Of a stretch of DNA of 64,000 bases, positions 34,233 through 42,086 are shown in pieces. The stretch is from Acidobacteriaceae bacterium (lineage in GTDB: Bacteria; Acidobacteriota; Terriglobia; Terriglobales; Acidobacteriaceae): positions 131,255 through 195,254 of the forward strand of contig PMHV01000052.1 of the NCBI GenBank assembly GCA_003156805.1. The letters run 5' to 3'. Made by a program: the position numbers and the translations under genes. Numbering within the stretch: position 1 is the first letter of the stretch; every line of letters starts with the position of its first letter. The notes under the pieces are model-generated. The model was not told where the DNA came from. It did not search any database and saw only the letters and a program-made list of their open reading frames with translations.

Positions 34233-36170
34233 CTACGCGGGCCCAGGTGCAGTCTTCCTGGGTTCGCCGCGTTTTTCTTCAGAATCGACGGAAAACAGCA
34301 TGTAGTGGTCGAAGCTGTGCCGCCGGTAGTAGCGGTGACGGCGGAAATCGAAATAAATCTCCGCGCTCTTCGGCAGCCAGAGCTGAAGATTTTTCTTCGG
34401 GAACCGGACGGCCATGTACTCCACGATCTGGTGTTCGCTGAGAAGCTGGATCTCAGGCATCGGACTCACCAACTCGGATTCGATACGCACGATCTGGAAA
34501 CCCTCGGCCGAAATCCAGGCGCGGCCCTTCAGCCTCACCGCATAGACCTGATTGCCTACCTTGTAACTGTGGATCCGGCTGGGCCGATTATCGCGCTGGC
34601 GGAAGTGGACCAGCCACGTGGCCTGCCCATGCCAGCCTCCCAGTCCCTCGCACGTCATTTCAAAGTTGTCCCGCATGAGTGGATGGAAGACCAGTGCCAA
34701 TGCGGCGAAGCCTGTGCTGGCGATCTGGTCGGGATAACCGGCCAGGTTCAGTTTGTCCGCGCGATACTCGTTGACGGTCACCAGACCCGGTTCAGACTCC
34801 GACATCGAAGCCACGTAGTTGAACTTTCGCGTCTCCGTTCTTATCGGGTTGCCCATTTGGTCGAGAGTCTGGTGCAGCAGATCTTCCACCGCAGCCATGC
34901 GAGAAACATCTTCCACCAACTGCTTCACGCGATCCCCGGCTCCATCGATTACTTTTTCCGAAGGGCAGGCCACACCCGCCGCCAGCACCGGCTGGAGATC
35001 GTCAACGCCGGGCGGCTGCCACGTCTTCAGGGAAAGTCCGGGACCAGGCAAAGCTAGCAGCGGGTCCATTCCCGAGAGAGAAGCCTCCGTTCTCGTTGCG
35101 GACTCCACGGACCTCGGACTGGAGTCGTATTGCCGAATCTCCGCAATCAGATTGCGCACTTGCCCAGCCATGGGATGACGCGGCGAATCTTGCAAGAAAG
35201 CATTCAGCGCCTCAACGCCCTCCTCATCGCGTCCCATCCCCACCAGGGCCTGGCCAAGAACCAGTTGGGCGGCACGGGCCTTGCTCTTGCCTTTATCGAT
35301 CGAAACCTGAGCCTCGTCTCGCGCTTTGTCGAAGTTCTTCTGTCGCAGATAAGCATCGGCCAGCAGGTTGTGGGGAAGCCAGTTTTCAGAATCAGCCACT
35401 ACCGCTTGTTCCAGCGCCGAACGCGCGGCAGCGTAGTCCTGCCGTTCCAGCCCCACCCTGCCGAGCAAAGTGAGCGCCTGCACATTATGCGGATTGAGGT
35501 TCGTGGCCGTGCGAAGATAATTCCCCGCTCGCGCGTAGTCTTTCTTCTGAAAATACAAGTATCCCAGCAGAAAATTCAGGTCGGGGTTGGTTGGAACCAG
35601 TTGGTAGGCGTCGCTGAGCTGTTTCTGAGCTTCCTTGAAATTGCCCGACTTCAGTGCCGCGACGCCATGCTTGGTTTCCTTGCGTGCTTTCGCCGGCATG
35701 GCGGCGCCTGCCACATCAAGATTCGCCGCCGCAGGGTCGCGCTGCAACACAACGCTGAGCTCAAGCGGGTGCGGCTGGTTCATCAACTGCATCTCTTTAT
35801 GCGCGCTGAGATAGCCGACCGCGCTCACCTCAACGTCGTAACTCCCGAACGCTACGTTGGTAAACACCGCTTGCGAAGTGTCTTCCGTGGTCTGCCAGGT
35901 AGCGGCTTGGCTACGCAGGTCCACCAACTTGGCCAGCGCCTGCCGGTCGAGATGAGTCCGGCTGTTCTCGGAGTATACGGTGAGAACGAGCACGCCGGTG
36001 CCAGGAGCAGTGCTGTACGCCGTAGAAAAATCCTTGAGTGAACCAGGATCGTTCAGCGCGCCTGATCGCTGCTGGGCCGGCAGGGTTGCGGTAAGCAGGA
36101 GACTCAGGGCAGCCGACGCGAGAGCCCGTTGGATGGAACCGTTCCGCGCGACTCCGCTGCTGCACCTCAT
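34233..36170 (-). CDS. Exported TPR protein with regulatory-like N-terminal domain
   Basis: 645 residues from the ATG at 36170; the frame is open to 36317 but the signal peptide (ending LLLTATLPAQQ) fits this start. Residues 60-150 resemble a carboxypeptidase-regulatory/PEGA-type beta sandwich (VFTNVAFGSYDVEVSAVGYLSAHKE is its end in pieces). Residues 165-350 carry five or six TPR repeats (ALKSGNFKEAQKQLSDAYQL, NPHNVQALTLLGRVGLERQ). The C-terminal 250 residues form a lipoprotein-sorting-like beta-rich domain ending RRHSFDHYMLFSVDSEEK. This architecture is common in Terriglobia, with no assigned function. It converges with the BON gene. Confidence 0.88.
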   Translation of the reverse strand: MRCSSGVARNGSIQRALASAALSLLLTATLPAQQRSGALNDPGSLKDFSTAYSTAPGTGVLVLTVYSENSRTHLDRQALAKLVDLRSQAATWQTTEDTSQAVFTNVAFGSYDVEVSAVGYLSAHKEMQLMNQPHPLELSVVLQRDPAAANLDVAGAAMPAKARKETKHGVAALKSGNFKEAQKQLSDAYQLVPTNPDLNFLLGYLYFQKKDYARAGNYLRTATNLNPHNVQALTLLGRVGLERQDYAAARSALEQAVVADSENWLPHNLLADAYLRQKNFDKARDEAQVSIDKGKSKARAAQLVLGQALVGMGRDEEGVEALNAFLQDSPRHPMAGQVRNLIAEIRQYDSSPRSVESATRTEASLSGMDPLLALPGPGLSLKTWQPPGVDDLQPVLAAGVACPSEKVIDGAGDRVKQLVEDVSRMAAVEDLLHQTLDQMGNPIRTETRKFNYVASMSESEPGLVTVNEYRADKLNLAGYPDQIASTGFAALALVFHPLMRDNFEMTCEGLGGWHGQATWLVHFRQRDNRPSRIHSYKVGNQVYAVRLKGRAWISAEGFQIVRIESELVSPMPEIQLLSEHQIVEYMAVRFPKKNLQLWLPKSAEIYFDFRRHRYYRRHSFDHYMLFSVDSEEKRGEPRKTAPGPA

Positions 36171-36307
36171 GAATTCCCACGAAAGTCTCCCACAGGAATA
36201 TCGGCAGGTCAAACATTTACGCTGCTTGCTGCCGCCTTGCTTCCCAGTTCGAACCCACCCGGCCTCAGCTTCGGGTACACTCCCTCGTGCAGTACAAATT
36301 CCTGGCC

Positions 36308-36790
36308 ATGCCCCCAATCACCGCATTGCTGCACACGGCGAACGATGCGCTCCGCCTGGGCCGAGCTCTGGAAATGCTTCTTCCCTGTAACGAAATTCTG
36401 ATTGTGGATCACGCTTCCCAGGATTCAACCCTCCGCATCGCCCGCGAATACGGCGCTCGCATCGTGGCCGCCGAGCGCGAGATCCCGGGTTATTATCTTG
36501 GCCTGGCCCGCCACGAATGGATTCTCTGCCTTGAACCGGTGGAATCGATTACGGAAAACCTGCAGGCCAGTTTGTATGAGTGGGCGCTGATGGCTGCAGG
36601 TCAAATTGCCGCCGCGCCCGCCTTTTCATTCTCTCTGCGCGAAGAGACCGCCGAAGGCTGGAGTGCACTCCCGATGCCTCAGACTCGCCTCGTTCCCCGC
36701 GGCTGGAAACAATGGCGCGGACGCCTTCCCGCCGACATCGCCTCCGCACCAAAGCTTGAAGGCGAATTGTTGCGGTTCACTCTTCCCTGA
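36308..36790 (+). CDS. Short glycosyltransferase family 2-like protein
   Basis: 160 residues from the ATG at 36308; a GTG at 36287 is an alternative. It begins like a GT-A fold (ITALLHTANDALRLGRALEML, CNEILIVDHASQDST, ARIVAAER) in the style of the WaaE/KdtX group. Only the nucleotide-binding half is present: the DxD is not obvious, and the chain is about half of a normal GT2 enzyme. The later part (YYLGLARHEWILCLEPVESI) still follows the WaaE-like pattern. It may be a shortened, possibly inactive, member. It diverges from the TPR gene and precedes prepilin peptidase. Confidence 0.75.
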   Translation: MPPITALLHTANDALRLGRALEMLLPCNEILIVDHASQDSTLRIAREYGARIVAAEREIPGYYLGLARHEWILCLEPVESITENLQASLYEWALMAAGQIAAAPAFSFSLREETAEGWSALPMPQTRLVPRGWKQWRGRLPADIASAPKLEGELLRFTLP

Positions 36791-36911
36791 GGTCCGTGCG
36801 GCAGAAGTTCCGTTGCCCGCTCGGACAGTGACTTTGGTACCTTATCCTCCCTCCTCGAGCGCCTTATAATCGACTCAAGAACCGGCAATACCCGCGTTCT
36901 TCCAGGGAGGC

Positions 36912-37886
36912 GTGCGCTCGAACAAAGCGCACACTGCCCGGCTGAAACACCAAAACAAATCGGTGGATCCATTCTTCGCATCGGCGATTTTTCTCTTCGG
37001 GCTGGCTCTCGGCAGCTTTCTGAACGTGTGTATCTATCGCCTGCCCCTGGGGTTGTCGGTGGTGACGCCGCGCTCGGCGTGTCCCGGCTGCAAACGGCTG
37101 ATCGCGTTCTACGACAACATTCCCGTCTTAAGTTGGCTGATTCTCGGTGGCCGCTGCCGCCGCTGCAAGACCAGGATTTCTCCGCGTTATCTATTCATCG
37201 AATTGCTCACCGGCGCGCTGTTTGTGGCCTGCTACGCCTATTTCGGGCTGACCCTGGCCACGCTGAAATACTGCATCTTCGGATTTCTCTTGCTGGGCCT
37301 CATCTTCACGGACGCGGAAACCAAGCTGCTGCCCGACAAGTTGACGCTGCCCGGACTGGCTTTGGGCCTGCTTTTTAGCCTGGCGGTTCCGGTTCACGAT
37401 CTGGCTTCGCAGTTTTTGCCTGGTTTCGTGAATCTGCCCTTCAGCGCCGATCTCGCTGGCCGTGTGTTATCCCTCGTCGATTCCCTGCTGGGAGCGGCGC
37501 TGGGCGCTTCGTTCATCTACGGCACGGGAGCCGCCTACCTGCGCTGGCGCGGCATGGAAGGCATGGGCTTCGGCGACGTCAAGCTGATGGCTATGGTGGG
37601 CGCGTTTCTGGGCATGAAGCTGACGGTGTTTACCATCTTTACGGGGTCGCTGGCCGGCTCGGTGTTTGGCTTGGCCGCAGTGCTGCTGGTCTGGGTCAAA
37701 CGCACGCAGCGCTTCGCCCGCCGGTTGGCCAATGCGCAAGCGGCGCGCCGCCGCGGATGGCAATCCGCGCAAATGGTCTATCGCTATTACCAGATGCCGT
37801 TCGGCGTTTTCCTGGGCAGCATGGCGCTGCTGGCTTTCTTTTTCGGCAACCAGTTCTTGAATTGGTACGGGAGGCTCTGGTGGTAA
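36912..37886 (+). CDS. pilD: Prepilin peptidase / N-methyltransferase
   Basis: Cuts and methylates type IV prepilins and type II pseudopilins at the inner membrane. 324 residues from the GTG at 36912; a GTG at 36963 (VDPFFASAIFLFG) is a plausible later start, and the ribosome site GGGAGG is too close to the first one to decide. The cytoplasmic zinc loop has two CxxC pairs (CPGCKRL and CRRCKTR), and the catalytic aspartates are in TDAETKLLPDKL and GFGDVKLM. Eight hydrophobic helices fit the family. The last 7 bases overlap the next gene. Confidence 0.95.
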   Translation: MRSNKAHTARLKHQNKSVDPFFASAIFLFGLALGSFLNVCIYRLPLGLSVVTPRSACPGCKRLIAFYDNIPVLSWLILGGRCRRCKTRISPRYLFIELLTGALFVACYAYFGLTLATLKYCIFGFLLLGLIFTDAETKLLPDKLTLPGLALGLLFSLAVPVHDLASQFLPGFVNLPFSADLAGRVLSLVDSLLGAALGASFIYGTGAAYLRWRGMEGMGFGDVKLMAMVGAFLGMKLTVFTIFTGSLAGSVFGLAAVLLVWVKRTQRFARRLANAQAARRRGWQSAQMVYRYYQMPFGVFLGSMALLAFFFGNQFLNWYGRLWW

Positions 37887-38788
37887 GGTTGCTGGCCAAT
37901 CCCCTGGTGCTGCGCGCCGGCCTCGTGCTGTTTCTCGCCGCCTGCGCCTTCGTCTTCGCGGTCGTGCTGATTCGCCACCTGCGCCGCAGCATTACGGAAG
38001 AAGGCAATCTCGTTTCGGAATCCGCGCCTTCTTCCGCTGCCCTGCCGCTGCACATCTACAACACCGTCATCCAGCAGCTCAAGCAGCAAAAACACGAGTT
38101 GCAGGTGCAGACCCAGGCCGAACAGCGCCGCGCCCGCACCACGGAAAACTTCAGCCAGGCCGTGCTTTCCAATCTTTCTTCGGGTGTTCTCGTCTTCGGC
38201 GTGAATGGACTGGTCAAGCAGGCCAATCCCGCGGCCAAAGATCTGCTGGGCTTCGCGTCGCCCGCGGGCATGAGCGCCGAAGATGTGTTCCGCGACACTC
38301 TGGGGTCCGCACCCGACGCCGATCCTGCGGGGGCGGCGGGTCGGCCGGTGTCACTCGCCGAAGAAGTCCGCCAGGTGCTGCGGCAGGGCGGTCCGGGCCG
38401 TCAAGTTCAGGCCAGCTACGCCACGCCGGCCGGTCACAAGCGCCACATTGCGGTCATGATCTCGCCGGTCCCGGCTGTCGATGGCGGCCTGCTGGGAGCC
38501 GCGTGCCTGATCACCGACCTCAGCGAGTTCGAACGCATTCGCCATCAGCAGGAACTGCACGACGAAATCTCGGCGGAGATGGCGCTGGAGCTGCGCACCT
38601 CTCTGGCCACCATCGCGGGATACGCACAGCAGTTGGCGGACAGTCGCGACCCTCAGGCAGCCCGCCAACTTGCCTCTGACATCGCCGGCGAGGCTGCCCG
38701 GCTCGACCACCACATCGGAGGATTCTTGGCGGAGAAGCGTTTGACGGCAAACACCGGTGCCCGTGTCGGCATTGCCAGCCGGGCCTGA
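37880..38788 (+). CDS. Membrane PAS protein with degenerate histidine-kinase dimerisation domain
   Basis: 302 residues from a GTG at 37880 with GGGAGG at good spacing; the open frame to 37757 is only an overlap with pilD. A helix at residues 8-28 anchors it, a coiled-coil stretch (QQLKQQKHELQVQTQAEQRR) follows, then a PAS domain (LSNLSSGVLVFGVNGLVKQANPAAKDLLGF). The C-terminal 65 residues align with a HisKA domain, but the phospho-accepting His of the SHELRTPL motif is replaced: the sequence is MALELRTSLATIAGYAQQL. No ATPase domain follows. The protein is therefore unlikely to be a kinase, and may be a sensor-scaffold working with the pilus gene it overlaps. Confidence 0.85.
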   Translation: MVRLLANPLVLRAGLVLFLAACAFVFAVVLIRHLRRSITEEGNLVSESAPSSAALPLHIYNTVIQQLKQQKHELQVQTQAEQRRARTTENFSQAVLSNLSSGVLVFGVNGLVKQANPAAKDLLGFASPAGMSAEDVFRDTLGSAPDADPAGAAGRPVSLAEEVRQVLRQGGPGRQVQASYATPAGHKRHIAVMISPVPAVDGGLLGAACLITDLSEFERIRHQQELHDEISAEMALELRTSLATIAGYAQQLADSRDPQAARQLASDIAGEAARLDHHIGGFLAEKRLTANTGARVGIASRA

Positions 38789-38867
38789 TGAACACAAAGT
38801 TAGGGCTGGAGACCGCAAGCCGCGGCCCGGTCAAGGGCAAAGGCAAGGAAAAGCAAAGGATAAAGCT

Positions 38868-39536
38868 ATGAAGCGCATCGCATACTTGAGTTTCGCAGCC
38901 GCGTTTTCTACCGCTCTGCTGGCTTCCACGGCCGGGGCGCAAAGCCAATCGCAGTCCCAGCCTTCGTCGCCAGCCCAGTCGCAGTCCCAGCCTCAGGATC
39001 AAACATCGCTGGGCGACCTCGCGCGCAAGGCGCGCAAGGACTCGCCGGATAAATCCAAACCTAAGGTCTACGACAACGACAATCTTCCGAAAGACGACAA
39101 ACTCTCCATCGTCGGCGAACCCGCGCCCGCCGCCGAAGAGGCTGGCGCCGACAAAGCCGCCGAATCCACCGACAAAGCCGCCGCCGATAAAACCGGTGCC
39201 GCAACCAAGCCCGCCGCCTCGCCGGAAGAAGACCAGGCAAAGAAAGAAGCGATGTGGAAGGAGTGGCAAAAGAAGATTGCCTCCCAAAAAGATCAGATTG
39301 ATCTTCTCGCCCGCGAACTCGATGTTCTGCAGCGCGAATACCAGATCCGCGCCGCCGCCATGTATGCCGATGTTGGCAATCGCCTGCGCAACTCTGCCCA
39401 GTGGGATAAGCAGGACGCGCAATACAAGCAGCAGATTGCCGATAAGCAGAAGAGCATCGACGACGCCAAACAAAAACTCGATGACACGCAGGAGGAGGCG
39501 CGCAAGGCCGGCGTTCCCTCAGGCATGCTGGATTAA
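38868..39536 (+). CDS. Exported coiled-coil protein of unknown function
   Basis: 222 residues from the ATG at 38868 (AAAGGA before it). Signal peptide ends at TAGAQSQ, followed by a Gln/Ser/Pro-rich linker (PAQSQSQPQDQ) and LGDLARKARKDSPDK, a segment I have seen in several acidobacterial exported proteins. Residues 110-215 are a long coiled coil (KEWQKKIASQKDQIDLLARELDVLQREYQ in pieces). Ends four bases inside the convergent DinB-like gene. No enzyme motif. Confidence 0.82.
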   Translation: MKRIAYLSFAAAFSTALLASTAGAQSQSQSQPSSPAQSQSQPQDQTSLGDLARKARKDSPDKSKPKVYDNDNLPKDDKLSIVGEPAPAAEEAGADKAAESTDKAAADKTGAATKPAASPEEDQAKKEAMWKEWQKKIASQKDQIDLLARELDVLQREYQIRAAAMYADVGNRLRNSAQWDKQDAQYKQQIADKQKSIDDAKQKLDDTQEEARKAGVPSGMLD

Positions 39537-40042
39537 TCCGGCGCATCCCGCCGCAGCCGTTGTATTTGTTTCTCATGGTGCAGCCCATGCACCAGGTGAA
39601 ATGTGCGCCACTGGGCGGCGGTTAGCGGACCCAGGATGGGATGATCCAGCAGTTTAGTTCTGCGCCCGAAGCGCGTCTCGCATTGCTCGATGATTTCATC
39701 CATGGCCGCAATTTTAGCCCCCACCTCAGCTTGTACTTTCTCCCGGAGCAAACCTCGGGGTTCGGCCACGGGCGGCGCTTTTCGCCCATTCGGCAAGTAG
39801 CGCAAGCCCACCACCACCAGAACTCGCCAGCGTTGCGCCAATGTCGTCCGCGCGGCCAGCGGCTTGCCCGCTTCCAGAAGCCGCTGAAATCCTTTGATGG
39901 TTCCGGTATAGGTCAGGTACAGATGTTCCAGCACCTCCGCCGCGCACCACTTGCCCGGCGGATGCCAGCCCAGTTGCTGGTTCGACATTCCGGCCACAGC
40001 CCCGGCCAGAGCCTGCCGCAAACGTTCCAGGCGGGAATCCAT
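39533..40042 (-). CDS. DinB-like (DUF1569-type) four-helix protein
   Basis: 169 residues. The fold is helical, with three possible metal ligands: His in AAEVLEHLYLTYTGT, and two in FHLVHGLHHEKQI. This pattern belongs to the DinB/YfiT-like superfamily, whose members are metal-dependent thiol-transferases or hydrolases, often with bacillithiol or mycothiol. The specific substrate is unknown. It starts with the ATG at 40042 and overlaps the coiled-coil gene end by four bases. Confidence 0.87.
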   Translation of the reverse strand: MDSRLERLRQALAGAVAGMSNQQLGWHPPGKWCAAEVLEHLYLTYTGTIKGFQRLLEAGKPLAARTTLAQRWRVLVVVGLRYLPNGRKAPPVAEPRGLLREKVQAEVGAKIAAMDEIIEQCETRFGRRTKLLDHPILGPLTAAQWRTFHLVHGLHHEKQIQRLRRDAPD

Positions 40043-40126
40043 ATCGGCTTTTCTCGCGTTTCTCCGCGTTTCGGGTAAAATGTTTCGCGGTCATCAAACC
40101 CAAACATTTATAACAGGAAGGTCGCC

Positions 40127-40762
40127 ATGCCCACGGGGAACGTCGGGAAGTTCGCGCTAGCCATATTCATGATCCTGGCGCTGCTGGCCGCCTGCGACTC
40201 GAACACCGGCAAGCCGCCTGAAGCCAAACCCCAGCCCAAGGGCCCGGAACTTCTCACCGGCCGTTCCGCTTTCCAGAAGGTTTACATCGCCGCCCGGGGC
40301 TGGGCGCGAGACGCCGAACCTTTCCGCATCGAATCTACCGCCACCAGCGATGGCAACGGACAGGACGGCAAGTGGGCGGTGTGGCGCGCCAGCTTCGGCT
40401 CTCCCGCGCTGCGCTCCGTGAAACCTTATATCTGGTCCGGCAGCGCCACCGCCGACGCTCCCTCGCGCGGCGTCTCGCCCGGCACCGAAGACACTTACAA
40501 CCCCAACAACGCTTCCACGCAGGTTTTCGACGTCGCGTTCCTCAAGGTCGATTCCGACCAGGCCCTCGCCACCGCGCAAAAGCACGGCGGCGACAAGATC
40601 CTGGAAAAAGATCCCACCACGATCGTCAACTACGTTTGCGATTGGAATCACAACACGAACGAGCTCGTCTGGTACGTGATTTATGGCGCCAATCGCGAAT
40701 CGGCCAAGCTCACGGTTGCGGTCAACGCCTCCACCGGCGAATTTATTCGCGTGGAGAAATAA
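40127..40762 (+). CDS. Lipoprotein of unknown function
   Basis: 211 residues from the ATG at 40127 (ACAGGAAGG before it). A clear lipobox LLAAC gives Cys24 as the lipidation site. Then a Pro/Lys linker (KPPEAKPQPKGPELL) and a globular region with RSAFQKVYIAARGWARDAEP. The final residues AVNASTGEFIRVEK resemble the end of PepSY-like domains. Beta-rich, likely periplasmic. Divergent from the DinB-like gene. Confidence 0.84.
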   Translation: MPTGNVGKFALAIFMILALLAACDSNTGKPPEAKPQPKGPELLTGRSAFQKVYIAARGWARDAEPFRIESTATSDGNGQDGKWAVWRASFGSPALRSVKPYIWSGSATADAPSRGVSPGTEDTYNPNNASTQVFDVAFLKVDSDQALATAQKHGGDKILEKDPTTIVNYVCDWNHNTNELVWYVIYGANRESAKLTVAVNASTGEFIRVEK

Positions 40763-40792
40763 GAAATAACCGGCCTCTCGAAAAGAGATACT

Positions 40793-40936
40793 TCACCACG
40801 GAGGCACGGAGACACTGAGAAAACCTAACCCATATTGCCAAAGGCCAACGCGTCTTGGGTTTTACCGGCTCAAAGGTTTTCCACGTGTCGGAGCCTGCCC
40901 CTGAGCGGAGTCGAAGGGTGCCTCTGTGGTGAAGAA
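40793..40936. repeat. CACCACGGAGGCACGG palindrome with inserted family-1 fragment
   Basis: The arms TTCACCACGGAGGCACGGAG (40793 on) and GGTGCCTCTGTGGTGAAG (near 40918) match the repeat at 26150-26225. Between them lies CTGCCCCTGAGCGGAGTCGA then AGGG, which on the minus strand is the CTTCGACTCCGCTCAGGGGC arm of hairpin family 1. One repeat appears nested in the other. Confidence 0.75.
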
Positions 40937-40950
40937 GATTTCAGGCACCC

Positions 40951-41814
40951 TTATTTCGCCGGAGCCTTCAACCGCTCGATCGCCTTCTGCGCCTCTTCGG
41001 CCTGCTGACCGTGCGGCAGAATCCTCAAATAGCTCTCATATTCGGCGCGCGCGTCGTCGAGCAAACCCAGCTTCTCCAGGCACACAGCCAGGCGGATGGT
41101 TGCGATGGCGTCGTTGTCTTTATAGTGCAGCGCTTCCCGGTAACGATCCTCGGCCGCGCGGTAGTTTTGGCGCTTGAAATAGAAATCTCCTATCTCAACA
41201 TCCTTCGCCGACTTGTGTGGATCCCAGGGATGAAATTCGCTCACGCCGCCGTTCGACTCCAACTCGGCTTCGTTCAGCGAGTCCACGCTGTGGGGATGCG
41301 TCTTGGCATCATCCTCGGGAGCGCTCAAATCGGTTTGCGTCTCTTTGCTCGAGCTTTCTCCAACGTCCGGCGGCAGATCGCCGGCCTGCACACGGTCCGA
41401 GCGCGGCGGCGTCAAGTCGGGCGCCTTCGGCGATGAAGATTTCGACGCGGACGGCGTAGACCCGGGCGGCGCAGAAGAAGATGGCGGCGGCGCCGTTTCG
41501 TCCTCCGGAAACGTGAGGTCATCCGACATCGAGTTGACAGGCGGCTGGCTCGATGATTTCGGCGCCGTATTCGGAGAGTTCGCCGCGGAAGAACTGCTTC
41601 CATTTGGACGAGCAGCAGAAGCAGGTGACGGGGATTGAGCGGAACCGGAATTCGGTTGGCCCGCATTGGCCGGCGATGAATTCTTTTGTGAGGAGTCTGT
41701 CTGAGCTGAATTCGCCGGAGACGAACTTCCGCCGTTACTGGCCGGCGAATCCTGCTGCGCCCATGCCACTACCGCCAAACCCAATACCACAAATCCGAAC
41801 AACCGCGAGGCCAT
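40951..41814 (-). CDS. Exported low-complexity protein with C-terminal TPR
   Basis: 287 residues. Signal peptide ends at VVAWAQQ. Residues 20-180 are a long Ser/Pro/Asn/Gln-rich segment (PASNGGSSSPANSAQTDSSQ and similar), probably disordered. Residues 185-283 carry two to three TPR motifs (VEIGDFYFKRQNYRAAEDRY, AVCLEKLGLLDDARAEYESYL). The design suggests a periplasmic or surface protein-binding role. The ATG is at 41814, and no partner gene is adjacent. Confidence 0.86.
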   Translation of the reverse strand: MASRLFGFVVLGLAVVAWAQQDSPASNGGSSSPANSAQTDSSQKNSSPANAGQPNSGSAQSPSPASAARPNGSSSSAANSPNTAPKSSSQPPVNSMSDDLTFPEDETAPPPSSSAPPGSTPSASKSSSPKAPDLTPPRSDRVQAGDLPPDVGESSSKETQTDLSAPEDDAKTHPHSVDSLNEAELESNGGVSEFHPWDPHKSAKDVEIGDFYFKRQNYRAAEDRYREALHYKDNDAIATIRLAVCLEKLGLLDDARAEYESYLRILPHGQQAEEAQKAIERLKAPAK

Positions 41815-42086
41815 ACCTGCTATTTTACCCTCCGCAACCCTCTGATTGTGCAGGGCTCGTCCTAATTTCGTAACAAAAGAACTTCTGTGTCCTCAATCCC
41901 CGAACGTGCGGTCTAGACTCGCAGCCCTTGGGGTTGCAGGCTGTCTTCCAACCGCAACGCAATATCCGCCACACGTCTAAGAAACTTTGCCCAGCCCACC
42001 GGGTCGAAGTGTCAACCGTAGTCGCAGCAACTTTTCCGTTCGAAGTATTTCACTACTGAAGTATTCACTACTACAAGGAGGAACCT

